The notes: generated by a model not told the origin, from the sequence alone. Counted from the stretch's first letter, positions 7,651 to 14,971 are shown. The stretch is 38,517 nucleotides of DNA from Bdellovibrionales bacterium (GCA_005793345.1 SXSU01000009.1:1-38517); one strand, 5' to 3'. Program-made: numbers and translations.

Positions 7651-7748
7651 AAATGAGCATGGGGTTAGGATAAATTATGAAGGTATGTAATACAGGGATG
7701 CATTATATATTTATTTGTTTTAAAATTTGTTAAAAAAATTGGAGATTC

Positions 7749-8531
7749 ATGAAGCAGAATATTCTTGAAGTCAAATCTATTGGGATACAGTTTGGCGGAC
7801 TAAAAGCAGTTGATAATTTTAATCTCAATATAGAAAAAGGACAACTGGCCGGTCTTATTGGTCCTAATGGCGCCGGTAAGACGACGGTATTTAATATGCT
7901 CACTGGAGTTTATAAGCCTTCTCAAGGTGATATTCTATTAAATGGAAAATCAATTGTTGGTAAAACAATTCATGAAATTTCTGAACATGGGATGGCGCGA
8001 ACATTTCAGAATATCAGGCTTTTCAAAACCCTTACTGTGTTTGACAATATAATGCTAGGGTTCCATCAGCATTTCCACTCGAATATGGCGCAATCAGTGT
8101 TATGCACACCAAATTTTTTTGAAGAAGAAGATTTTAAAAAGAAAGAAGCTTTTAAGTTACTCGAAATTTTTAAATTATCACATAAATCTAATGAAGAGGC
8201 GGGTTCACTCCCCTACGGTGAACAACGTAAACTTGAAATTTTAAGAGCTCTTGCTACAAATCCATCGATTTTATTATTAGATGAACCAGCTGCGGGTATG
8301 AATCACGCTGAGACTCATAATCTTATGGAAGTTATTGCTCAGATAAGAAAAGATTTTAACTTGAGTGTTCTTTTAATCGAACATGATATGAAACTGGTAA
8401 TGGAAATTTGTGAAAATATCCATGTGTTAGATCACGGAATTAAAATTGCCGAAGGCACACCATCACAAATTCAGACCAATCCAAAAGTAATTGAAGCCTA
8501 CCTTGGCATAGAAGAGGAGCAACATACCTAA
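7749..8531 (+). CDS. livG: Branched-chain amino-acid ABC transporter ATPase LivG
   Basis: Cytoplasmic ATPase of the Liv importer. 260 aa, standard LivG length. Walker A GPNGAGKTT, Q-loop region MARTFQNIRLF, signature LPYGEQRKLEI, Walker B LLLDEPAAGMN, H-loop LLIEHDMKLVME. LPYGEQ and AAGMN distinguish LivG from LivF. GGAG (7741-7744) lies 4 nt before the ATG. Its stop overlaps the livF start (TAATG). It belongs with livHM 3.4 kb upstream, so after the accessory insertion it probably needs its own promoter or read-through from hipAB; no clear promoter is visible in 7651-7748. Confidence 0.94.
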   Translation: MKQNILEVKSIGIQFGGLKAVDNFNLNIEKGQLAGLIGPNGAGKTTVFNMLTGVYKPSQGDILLNGKSIVGKTIHEISEHGMARTFQNIRLFKTLTVFDNIMLGFHQHFHSNMAQSVLCTPNFFEEEDFKKKEAFKLLEIFKLSHKSNEEAGSLPYGEQRKLEILRALATNPSILLLDEPAAGMNHAETHNLMEVIAQIRKDFNLSVLLIEHDMKLVMEICENIHVLDHGIKIAEGTPSQIQTNPKVIEAYLGIEEEQHT

Positions 8532-9253
8532 TGAAAAATCAACAGCCTCTTTTAAAAATAAATAATCTTAAAGTCAATTACGGACCCATCCAAGCTATTA
8601 AAGGAATTGATTTTGAAATTTTCGAAAACGAAATTGTTTCTTTGGTGGGTGCCAATGGTGCTGGTAAGACGACAACCTTAAGAGCAATATCTGGAATAGT
8701 TCCCGTAACTCAAGGTGAAATAATTTTAAATAATTTAAATGTAAATCAATTTAAAGCTCATGAAAGAGTGGGGATTGGTATTGCTCAATCACCAGAAGGG
8801 CGAGGAATATTTCCGCAAATGACGGTGTTAGAAAATTTAGAAATGGGTGCTTTTATTTTAAATGATAAAAAACTTATTGAAGAAGACAAAGAACGCTGTT
8901 TGCAATTCTTTCCACGAGTGCGCGAACGTCTTCACCAAATTGCGGGGACGCTATCTGGTGGTGAGCAACAAATGGTTGCCATGTGCAGAGCGATCATGGC
9001 CCGTCCCAAATTGTTATTATTAGATGAACCCTCGCTTGGACTTGCTCCCTTGATCGTTGCTCAAATATTTGAAATTATAAAAGAGCTTAATAAAAAAGGA
9101 ACAACAATCTTACTTGTAGAACAAAACGCTAGGATGGCTTTAAAAGTAAGCCATAGAGCCTATGTACTAGAAACAGGAAAGATTGTTTTAACTGGTAATG
9201 GAAGCGATCTTCTCCATAATGAAGATGTAAAACGAAGTTACTTAGGATTTTGA
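8531..9253 (+). CDS. livF: Branched-chain amino-acid ABC transporter ATPase LivF
   Basis: Second ATPase of the importer, partner of LivG. 240 aa. Walker A GANGAGKTTTLRAISG, IAQSPEGRGIFPQMTVLENLEMGA (diagnostic of LivF), signature LSGGEQQMVAMCRAIMARP, Walker B LLLDEPSLGLAP, H-loop LLVEQNARMAL. GAGGAG (8514-8519) lies within the end of livG, 11 nt before the ATG; the two genes share one base. The thioesterase gene follows after 13 nt and is probably co-transcribed. Confidence 0.94.
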   Translation: MKNQQPLLKINNLKVNYGPIQAIKGIDFEIFENEIVSLVGANGAGKTTTLRAISGIVPVTQGEIILNNLNVNQFKAHERVGIGIAQSPEGRGIFPQMTVLENLEMGAFILNDKKLIEEDKERCLQFFPRVRERLHQIAGTLSGGEQQMVAMCRAIMARPKLLLLDEPSLGLAPLIVAQIFEIIKELNKKGTTILLVEQNARMALKVSHRAYVLETGKIVLTGNGSDLLHNEDVKRSYLGF

Positions 9254-9266
9254 GGGAAGATAGACT

Positions 9267-9671
9267 ATGAGTCAGAGTAAGTTTGAATATAAAATAAAAA
9301 TTCGCGAGCATGATGTTGATTCATACGGTCATTTAAATAACGCCTCTTACTTAATGTTATTTGAGGAAGCCCGTTGGGAGATTGTAAACGACAAAGGCTT
9401 TAGCTTTGCAGAGATTCATAATAAAAAACAAGGTCCCGTTGTATTAGAAGTAAATTTAAAATTTATAAAAGAAATACTTTTACGTGAAGACATTACGATT
9501 ATTACTAAAGTCACTGGTTACAAGGGGAAAATTGGCTTTATGAATCAACAAATGCTAAAAGTCGATGGAACACTTGCTTGTGATGCCCAATTTACCTTTG
9601 GTTTATTTGATATGAATCTTCGAAAATTAATTGAACCCACAGACGAATGGCGCAAAGCCCTTATGATTTAG
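9267..9671 (+). CDS. YbgC/FadM-like hotdog acyl-CoA thioesterase
   Basis: Predicted to hydrolyse acyl-CoA thioesters in the cytoplasm. 134 aa, a single hotdog domain: REHDVDSYGHLNNASYLMLFEEARWEI carries the 4HBT motif 'D-D--GH-NN--Y' with the catalytic Asp, followed by VNLKFIKEILLREDITIITKV. Family members act on short- or medium-chain acyl-CoA; substrate here unknown, and a role with branched-chain acyl-CoA is only suggested by the liv neighbours. GAGGGA precedes the ATG. The final codons (ATG ATT TAG) are part of the degenerate repeat copy at 9662. Confidence 0.88.
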   Translation: MSQSKFEYKIKIREHDVDSYGHLNNASYLMLFEEARWEIVNDKGFSFAEIHNKKQGPVVLEVNLKFIKEILLREDITIITKVTGYKGKIGFMNQQMLKVDGTLACDAQFTFGLFDMNLRKLIEPTDEWRKALMI

Positions 9672-9715
9672 TCTGATCACCTTAACTGATAATATCGAAA
9701 TAATCACATACAGTT
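9662..9715 (+). repeat. Two-hairpin repeat, copy C (degenerate, first hairpin only)
   Basis: ATGATTTAGTCTGATC matches the consensus ATGATTAAGTCTGATC with one change. CTTAACTGATAATATC and AATAATCACATACAGTTTTT follow the consensus order for the rest of the first hairpin. The second hairpin and G-rich linker are absent. It overlaps the thioesterase stop codon. Confidence 0.6.
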
Positions 9716-9737
9716 TTTGTGAAAATAAAAAATCGAT

Positions 9738-9761
9738 TTGACAACTACTACAAGTGTAGTA
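9738..9761 (+). promoter_or_regulatory. BlaI-type operator before the TonB-like gene
   Basis: TTGACA (9738-9743) is followed by the dyad TACTACA-AG-TGTAGTA (9746-9761). BlaI/MecI/CopY repressors bind dyads built from TACA/TGTA half-sites, and the same dyad recurs at 13291 and, in variant form, at the blaI gene. The site would block the -35/-10 spacer. The -10 element is not obvious. Confidence 0.65.
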
Positions 9762-9823
9762 AGTTGAAAAAGTAAGAACCAGTAAAATATTACCAATATT
9801 TTACCAATATATTACAGGGTTAA

Positions 9824-10744
9824 TTGGAAAATTTAAAAGCTAGATTAAATATCACTACAACATATTTTATTGCCATATCTATTTTGGTTCATTTTGGATT
9901 GAGTTATTTATTTCTACTAAATAAGTTCTTACTTGATAATTCCACTTCGAAGACCACTATTCAAAAAAACAATATTGAAATAAATTTAGTAAGAGTACCT
10001 AAACTAAAAAAAATAAAGGCTAACCCTGTTTTTAATTCCAAAGCAATCTTAATAAAAAATCTAAATTTAGGTTCAATTAGAAGTAATCTTAAAAGTTCCT
10101 ATTTAGAAAACTCACAAACTCATAACAATAGAAGTAACGTAAACGAAAATAACTTTCAGGATGACTTAGTTTATCCAAATGATTTGTTGAATGCGTATCA
10201 AAATATATCCATAAAAGAGAGTAATCTTCTTAAGATAATTTGGAGCTCGATAGATCGATTTATTTACACTGACAATTACCTTGGTGAATTTGGACATCTA
10301 GGAAATGTTAAAATACATATCAAAATTAATTCTATTGGAAATATTATTGAAAATAAAATAAAAATTATATCACAAGATAATGTTTTAAAAGTATTAGCTA
10401 TGCATGCTATACGAAATGGACTCCGTGAAATCGATCAAAAAGATTTCCTTAAAAATTCTACAAATAATGATTTTGATTTCAATGTGAAAATTCATTGGAT
10501 TAACTCTGAAAATTGCAATTCTGAAGTTCAAATTTATAAAAAAAATCTTAGGTTCTGCAAAAGAATATTTGATAATAAAAAAAGCTTTTCAAAAGCAGAA
10601 AAAATGATGACATACCTTTCTTCTTTGAAATATGGATTTAGTTTTTATGAAGAAATTCAAAAATATAATCGGCAAGAAATGCATAATGATACTCAATTCG
10701 ACCCTTTTTTAAATCTTAAAAATGACCCAGATTGGAATTTGTAA
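9824..10744 (+). CDS. TonB-like membrane-anchored protein
   Basis: 306 aa. One N-terminal transmembrane helix (about residues 12-34) with a basic cytoplasmic start, then IEINLVRVPKLKKIK, a long Asn/Ser-rich periplasmic stretch (50-130), and a TonB-C-like domain at about 157-200 (GHLGNVKIHIKINSIGNIIE ... VLKVLAMHAIRNGL), matching the TonB 'G-V-v-f-i---G-v----v-- S' pattern. A further ~100 residues after that domain are unusual for TonB, and the classic Pro-rich spacer is missing. The start is TTG at 9824 with AGGG 4 nt upstream. Preceded by a BlaI-type operator, so probably under control of the repressor at 11655. It might energise an outer-membrane partner such as the next gene product; that is inference. 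No ExbB/ExbD nearby. Confidence 0.6.
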   Translation: MENLKARLNITTTYFIAISILVHFGLSYLFLLNKFLLDNSTSKTTIQKNNIEINLVRVPKLKKIKANPVFNSKAILIKNLNLGSIRSNLKSSYLENSQTHNNRSNVNENNFQDDLVYPNDLLNAYQNISIKESNLLKIIWSSIDRFIYTDNYLGEFGHLGNVKIHIKINSIGNIIENKIKIISQDNVLKVLAMHAIRNGLREIDQKDFLKNSTNNDFDFNVKIHWINSENCNSEVQIYKKNLRFCKRIFDNKKSFSKAEKMMTYLSSLKYGFSFYEEIQKYNRQEMHNDTQFDPFLNLKNDPDWNL

Positions 10745-10772
10745 TTCAATTTAATTACTAAGTTGAGAGTTA

Positions 10773-10802
10773 TTGACTTATTAAAAGTGCATCCCTTAGA
10801 CT
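10773..10802 (+). promoter_or_regulatory. Candidate promoter of the gene at 10834
   Basis: TTGACT (10773-10778), 18-nt spacer, TAGACT (10797-10802). Unlike its neighbours this promoter has no TACTAC dyad, so the gene may be expressed independently or by read-through from 9824. Confidence 0.35.
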
Positions 10803-10833
10803 TTATATGCTTATTACGAGTTAGGGGGTTACT

Positions 10834-11559
10834 TTGTTTTTTCTATATACAAACAAAAATGTTAAATTATCTCTTATTACAGCTCTCATTTTAACTTATT
10901 CTCATTTGGTATTTTCTAATACAGGTTCACAAAATCCTAACGATGAAATTACTGCCACAGAAGTAGTGTTACCTACAAAAGAAAGACGAAATGCAAACAA
11001 TTATTATGCGCTGGCAACTTATTCACCGATTGATTTATTAATTCCAAATAAAATGGGAATTACTTTTGGCCTTATAGAAAGCGAAGACATTACTTGGGAT
11101 TTTGAATGGATGAATGGTAGCCTTGGGGTACCGCATCTTATTAGTGATATCGGAAGAATGAGTGATAGCAGAGTTTCAATAATAAAAAGATCATATTCTG
11201 CTAGCAACAGTTTTAATTTTAATTATGGAATAACATACTTTGATTTTGGAATTCATTTAGGTGATGATCTGATTAGTAAAATCACAGGTGGTAACTACCC
11301 GTCCATTGACCTTGTCAGTCTCAAATCTCTGGGAGTCAATATTGGACTTGGTAATAGATGGACCTTCGAACATGATATTACTTTAGGAGTTGATTGGATA
11401 TCGTGGGCACAGCCTTTAATTACTATCAATAAAAATTCTGCATTTTTAGATTATGCAACCGATGCAAGCGATCGCGACAATGTTAAAAAGGCTTTAAGTA
11501 TTGTTCAATATTTTCCTCGTTGGACAATTTTAAAATTGCAAATTGGTATTCTATTTTAA
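10834..11559 (+). CDS. Exported protein, probable outer-membrane barrel
   Basis: 241 aa. Signal peptide LSLITALILTYSHLVFS followed by NTGSQ. The mature protein has alternating polar/hydrophobic strands rich in Gly and aromatics (YYALATYSPIDLLI, MGITFGLIESEDITWDFEWMNGSLGV, FNFNYGITYFDFGIHLG, VNIGLGNRWTFEHDITLGVDWISW) and ends in LKLQIGILF, a terminal aromatic strand as in outer-membrane barrels. TTG start at 10834 with GGGGG (10824-10828) 5 nt upstream. It lies between two genes with BlaI operators and could be the outer-membrane member of the locus. No named family recognised. Confidence 0.6.
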   Translation: MFFLYTNKNVKLSLITALILTYSHLVFSNTGSQNPNDEITATEVVLPTKERRNANNYYALATYSPIDLLIPNKMGITFGLIESEDITWDFEWMNGSLGVPHLISDIGRMSDSRVSIIKRSYSASNSFNFNYGITYFDFGIHLGDDLISKITGGNYPSIDLVSLKSLGVNIGLGNRWTFEHDITLGVDWISWAQPLITINKNSAFLDYATDASDRDNVKKALSIVQYFPRWTILKLQIGILF

Positions 11560-11618
11560 AAATTTAATTTTTAGAATAATAATCTGCAGCATCACTTTGA
11601 AAAATGAAAAACTGAGTA

Positions 11619-11648
11619 TTGACATCTACTACTTAAGTAGTAGATAGT
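11619..11648 (+). promoter_or_regulatory. blaI promoter and BlaI-type operator
   Basis: TTGACA (11619-11624), 18-nt spacer, GATAGT (11643-11648). A perfect 22-bp palindrome (11624-11645; half-site ATCTACTACTT) fills the spacer. The half-site shares TACTAC with the dyads at 9746 and 13291 but lacks the central TACA/TGTA. The layout implies autorepression. A start point 6-7 nt after the -10 would fall at or next to the ATG (11655). Confidence 0.7.
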
Positions 11649-11654
11649 TTTTTC

Positions 11655-12053
11655 ATGAGTAATTTATTAGATATTGGTCCTCTCGAATTAGAAGTGTTAG
11701 GTTTATTGAATTCTTTTGGTGAGCAGTCTGTAAGCGATATTCAAGCGCAACTAAAAAATTTAGGACATGATCTTGCCTACACAACAGTGATGACAGTTTT
11801 AGTTCGATTAAATAAAAAAGAAATGGTTAAACGTCGAAAAGAAGGTCGTCAGTTTATTTATGTTGCTAATTCCAAAAAATCTACTTCTGTTGATAAAATT
11901 TTTGATAAAGTAAAAAAATCATTATTTCGTACCGAAAAATTAAAACCAATATTATCAATGCTTGCAAATGATGAAAATGATAGTTTTACAACTGAAGAAC
12001 TAGAAATTTTAAAAAAAACTGTAGAAGAAAAAATTAAAAAGGCAAAAAGATGA
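11655..12053 (+). CDS. blaI: BlaI/MecI/CopY-family transcriptional repressor
   Basis: 132 aa, family length. Winged helix in residues 1-75: IGPLELEVLGLLNSFGEQSVSDIQAQL, then DLAYTTVMTVLVRLNKKEMVKRRKEGRQFIYVA, the hallmark recognition-helix and wing sequence. The C-terminal helices (80-132) form the dimerisation region, where BlaI is cleaved upon signalling; the DSFTTEEL region (109-116) is the likely counterpart. The gene overlaps the M56 protease gene by ATGA, the usual blaI-blaR1 coupling. No Shine-Dalgarno is visible before the ATG. Three TACTAC-type dyads in the locus (9746, 11624, 13291) are its probable targets. Confidence 0.9.
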   Translation: MSNLLDIGPLELEVLGLLNSFGEQSVSDIQAQLKNLGHDLAYTTVMTVLVRLNKKEMVKRRKEGRQFIYVANSKKSTSVDKIFDKVKKSLFRTEKLKPILSMLANDENDSFTTEELEILKKTVEEKIKKAKR

Positions 12054-13213
12054 AACTCGATTTGTATTTTAATTTATTACTCAATTCTTCTTTTTCATTT
12101 TGGATTGGGAGTATAATAGTTTTTTTATTTATACGACTTTTTAAAATAAAAGACGGAAAAAATAAACTATTTCTTATGATGCTCCCTTTTTTAAAAGTCA
12201 TTTTTGATTTTTTTATTGGTATACCAAGTACTTCTATACTTAAGCATCAAATTAATCCCTATCACATAAAACCAGGTATGCAATCGCTTAACATTGGAGC
12301 TGGTCTTGATTATTTATTTGGACCAGTTTTTCAAATTTTATTTATAGTCAAAGATAGTGAAAACAACGAATACTCGGCAAGTTTTGCAGATTATATTTAT
12401 TTTTGGCTCATTAAATCCAACGGACAATTTTATATTCAATTAATAATAATATGTGCTATTTTTATTTCATGTGTATTACTACTAAGAAGAGTATTTGAGT
12501 ACATTCATTTTGAATCTCAAAGGGTAAATGATTTTTATAATTCAAAGTTACACGCTACTGTTAAAACAAATTTTAATCGACAAATAAAAATATATATTTC
12601 TAATTTTTTTAAGGGCTCACCTTTTACGGGAGGCCTTTTTAAACCCTACATTTGCATTCCTCAAGAAACATATAATAAAATTGACTCAAAAGAATTATCT
12701 GCAATTATCTTTCATGAAATAGGTCATGTTAGAAATTTTGACCTTTTATTCTCTGTATTCATTCAAACTATTGGAGATATATTTTGGTTTATTCCAGGCT
12801 ATAAATTACTTAGTCAAAAAATAGAGGATCTTAGAGAAATAATTGCAGACAATTATGCAATCGAATCAGGTGTTGAACGCGGAACTCTTGCAAATGTACT
12901 TATTCATTTAAAAGAAATAATTCAAGAATCAAATAATTCGTTTCAATTGAATTTTTATTCTGGTTTTATGAAAAAGAAATCTCTGCTTAAGTTAAGACTC
13001 AATTCAATGCTTAATCCATTAATGAATGAAAACACAATAGAATCAAAAAAAAATAAATTTTTCAGAATCCTGTTTTCAATTTGGCTATGTGGTTCGCTTT
13101 TAAATTCTACTATTGCGGGTAATAATGGCATGCTTTTGAAAACACCGAAATCAGTCGAATTGGTCATAAAAAAAATAACAGATTTTATTATTACAGAAAA
13201 AACCAATTTATAA
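12050..13213 (+). CDS. BlaR1/MecR1-like M56 membrane metalloprotease without penicillin sensor
   Basis: 387 aa. Transmembrane segments near residues 13-30, 43-60, 128-145, 230-250 and 337-356. Zinc motif HEIGH at 222-226 with the third ligand probably Glu263 in REIIADNYA; SPFTGGLFKPYICIP upstream matches the conserved BlaR1 segment before HExxH. BlaR1 is about 585-600 aa and ends in a class-D-like penicillin-binding domain; here the protein stops about 30 residues after the last membrane helix, so that sensor is absent. The insert at 60-125, predicted outside the membrane, is a candidate sensor. It should inactivate the co-encoded BlaI by proteolysis. Signal unknown. Confidence 0.85.
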   Translation: MKLDLYFNLLLNSSFSFWIGSIIVFLFIRLFKIKDGKNKLFLMMLPFLKVIFDFFIGIPSTSILKHQINPYHIKPGMQSLNIGAGLDYLFGPVFQILFIVKDSENNEYSASFADYIYFWLIKSNGQFYIQLIIICAIFISCVLLLRRVFEYIHFESQRVNDFYNSKLHATVKTNFNRQIKIYISNFFKGSPFTGGLFKPYICIPQETYNKIDSKELSAIIFHEIGHVRNFDLLFSVFIQTIGDIFWFIPGYKLLSQKIEDLREIIADNYAIESGVERGTLANVLIHLKEIIQESNNSFQLNFYSGFMKKKSLLKLRLNSMLNPLMNENTIESKKNKFFRILFSIWLCGSLLNSTIAGNNGMLLKTPKSVELVIKKITDFIITEKTNL

Positions 13214-13290
13214 ATTAAATATTAAATTAAAAAGTAAATTAAAATTAGGAAACTATTTAAAAAAAAGGTCAAAAAAACATTAACCATTAT

Positions 13291-13306
13291 TACTACAAAT
13301 GTAGTA
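13291..13306 (+). promoter_or_regulatory. BlaI-type operator before the small exported protein
   Basis: Dyad TACTACA-AA-TGTAGTA, identical in both arms to the one at 9746, with TATAAA (13307-13312) adjacent as a possible -10. The gene's AAGGAG and ATG follow 8-20 nt later. Confidence 0.65.
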
Positions 13307-13325
13307 TATAAATAAGGAGATTCAA

Positions 13326-13769
13326 ATGATAACAAAAATTAGAGCAAGTTTTATATTAATAGCACTAGTTATTTCAACAAGTGGAGCTTTTGGAGGAGAA
13401 ATTAACAAAGATATTAAAATTCAATTAGGGCAAATAAATAAAATGAGTCCTAAAGCAAATAATCCGATCGAATACAAATTTGGATTCCATGAAGGAGACA
13501 AAATCCCGATGAGTTTTTTAGCACAAGGAGATTTTATTGAGTCCCTTGATCAGCAAGAAATACTTTTAACTGTTAAAAAAGATTTCTGGTTAAAGATAAT
13601 TAATGATGAATTTTTTATTAGTTTTGATGATTTAAATTATAATCCATTGAATAGCAAAGTTAAAGGTGAAGGTAGTATTGGATTAACGTTAAATCCAGCT
13701 ACTGGTTTAACTGAAAAAATTAGAATGCAATTAATTGCCATAGAGAAAGGAGAGTCGAACTTAAAGTAA
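13326..13769 (+). CDS. Small exported protein of the BlaI locus, function unknown
   Basis: 147 aa. Signal peptide MITKIRASFILIALVISTSG ending near AFGG|E, no lipobox, so periplasmic or secreted. Mature part of 120 residues with strand-rich segments (EYKFGFHEGDKIPMSFLAQGD, QQEILLTVKKDFWLKIINDEFFISFDDL, GSIGLTLNPATGLTEKIRMQLIAIEKG). No Cys and no recognised domain. AAGGAG (13314-13319) 6 nt before the ATG. A TACTACA/TGTAGTA dyad directly upstream ties it to the BlaI repressor. It may be an effector or a signal-binding partner of the protease; no sequence evidence decides. Confidence 0.6.
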   Translation: MITKIRASFILIALVISTSGAFGGEINKDIKIQLGQINKMSPKANNPIEYKFGFHEGDKIPMSFLAQGDFIESLDQQEILLTVKKDFWLKIINDEFFISFDDLNYNPLNSKVKGEGSIGLTLNPATGLTEKIRMQLIAIEKGESNLK

Positions 13770-13773
13770 ATTT

Positions 13774-13876
13774 AAATAACTGCTCATGATTAAGTCTGAT
13801 CAGCTTTGCTGATTATACGAGACAAAATCATGCGCCGTTATTTTCCTGTTTATTGGGGGCGATTTACAGCCCCCCC
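13774..13876 (+). repeat. Two-hairpin dispersed repeat, copy D
   Basis: AAATAACTGCTCATGATTAAG, then TCTGATCAGCTTTGCTGATTAT, then GAGACAAAATCATGCGCCGT, the linker TTATTTTCCTGTTTATTGGG, and a second hairpin GGGGGC (13855-13860), loop GATTTACA, GCCCCC (13869-13874). It runs straight into a C-rich tract. Located 5 nt after the stop at 13769; probable transcription end for the BlaI locus. Confidence 0.8.
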
Positions 13877-13889
13877 ACCCCCCCTCCCC
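13870..13889. repeat. C7-A-C7-T-C4 tract
   Basis: A pure-C tract broken by single A and T, in otherwise AT-rich DNA, 19 nt before the ribosome-binding site of the Skp gene. On the minus strand it reads G4-A-G7-T-G7, able to form a G-quadruplex with one-base loops; the long C runs are also prone to slippage. Confidence 0.6.
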
Positions 13890-13917
13890 TAAACTTTATT
13901 TTAACATAAGGAGAAGT

Positions 13918-14412
13918 ATGAAAAGAATTATCCCTTTTATTTTGCTAATAATATCGCAATTTTGTTTAGCTTTAGAAAAATTCGCAACTTTTGATTTACA
14001 AAAAACGGTTTCATCGATCCCAATTGGGCAAAAAGCACAGCAGGATTTAAATAATTTTGTTGAACAGATAAAAAAACAAATCGCAGAAAAAGAAAATTTA
14101 ATTAAAAAAGAAGTTTCAGTATTTGAAAGTAAGAAAGGAATGCTCAATGAGGACTCGCTTAAGAAAAAGCAAGATGAGTTATCCAAAACTATTCAGGAGC
14201 ACAATGAATTTATAGCAAAATCACAACAAGAAATTAGTAGTAAACAAAAAGTTTTATTTGATCCTATTTTAGAAAGTATCAATAAGAATATTGCGATCAT
14301 TGCAAAAGATGAAAACTATTTAATGATTTTTGATAAAAATGATCCAAGACTATTCTGGTCCAAAAGTGAAATTGAGATTACAGACTTGGTTATTAAGAAA
14401 TTAAAAATATAA
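13918..14412 (+). CDS. OmpH/Skp-family periplasmic chaperone
   Basis: Skp holds unfolded outer-membrane proteins in the periplasm. 164 aa, usual length. Signal peptide MKRIIPFILLIISQFCLA, then a first strand (KFATFDLQKTVSSIPIGQKAQQDLNNF) matching Skp 'I--VD---v--s---gk', a long charged coiled coil (about 45-115: KKQIAEKENLIKKEVSVFESKKGMLNEDSLKKKQDELSKTIQEH), and a C-terminal strand-helix (YLMIFDKNDPRLFWSKSEIEITDLVIKKL). AAGGAG (13908-13913) 4 nt before the ATG. Not next to bamA or lpxD as in many genomes, so it may be a second copy. Confidence 0.85.
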   Translation: MKRIIPFILLIISQFCLALEKFATFDLQKTVSSIPIGQKAQQDLNNFVEQIKKQIAEKENLIKKEVSVFESKKGMLNEDSLKKKQDELSKTIQEHNEFIAKSQQEISSKQKVLFDPILESINKNIAIIAKDENYLMIFDKNDPRLFWSKSEIEITDLVIKKLKI

Positions 14413-14420
14413 CGTATCAT

Positions 14421-14448
14421 AAGTCTAGTCTATGTTTGATCTAGACTT
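14421..14448 (+). terminator. Hairpin after the Skp gene
   Basis: Perfect inverted repeat AAGTCTAG (14421-14428) and CTAGACTT (14441-14448) with a 12-nt loop, 9 nt after the stop codon. No T-run follows, so a termination role is only possible. Confidence 0.35.
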
Positions 14449-14512
14449 CATCCATTGATTGTATTTTGTTAAAATAATCAAAAACTCATGAAGGGTTTTT
14501 GGAGATTTATTC

Positions 14513-14971
14513 ATGGATGATTATTGGTTCAGTTCACGCACGCAAATATATAGATTTCTCTATTTACTTGTACTTTTTTTCAAACTTATATTCATTTTTA
14601 GCCTTAAAGCTAATGCTCTTGAAGTTCAATTTGGTCATAAGCAAAAAGAAACTATTCGATTTACAGAAGTTCCATTTAAGAAAAAAACATATGTTCACGT
14701 TGAGTATTTAAAAGGTTGGACAGTTTTAAATGAATATGTTTTGGATCAAGAGAAATCGTCAATCTACCAACAAGAGTTTAAACGATTAGCTCGAAAAAAT
14801 AAAAAGTTCATAAAAATTGCAGATGATCAATGTAAATCAAAAATAAGAGTGCGAGAACAAGATGATCGCCAATATTTATGCTTTGAAGCTTGGAGTGATC
14901 AGGATAAAAAAAGTTTTAAAAGTTGGACTAGTTTTGTTCAAAAAGATTTATACAAAACTAGGAAGAAGTAA
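14513..14971 (+). CDS. Small exported protein, function unknown
   Basis: 152 aa. After a 12-residue polar start comes a hydrophobic segment (about 13-36, YRFLYLLVLFFKLIFIFSLKANA) that fits an uncleaved anchor or a late-cleaved signal peptide ending in ANA. The mature part is basic (EVQFGHKQKETIRFTEVPFKKKTYVHVEYLKGWTVL) with two Cys (in DDQCKSK and YLCFEAW) and a Lys-rich end. No recognised family. GGAG (14501-14504) 8 nt before the ATG supports this start over the overlapping frame at 14499. Ends against a repeat hairpin shared with the converging kinase gene. Confidence 0.55.
   Translation: MDDYWFSSRTQIYRFLYLLVLFFKLIFIFSLKANALEVQFGHKQKETIRFTEVPFKKKTYVHVEYLKGWTVLNEYVLDQEKSSIYQQEFKRLARKNKKFIKIADDQCKSKIRVREQDDRQYLCFEAWSDQDKKSFKSWTSFVQKDLYKTRKK

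Noticed and set aside
9824..13769. A beta-lactam resistance locus
   Set aside because: BlaI and an M56 protease are present, but no beta-lactamase or penicillin-binding domain is encoded here.
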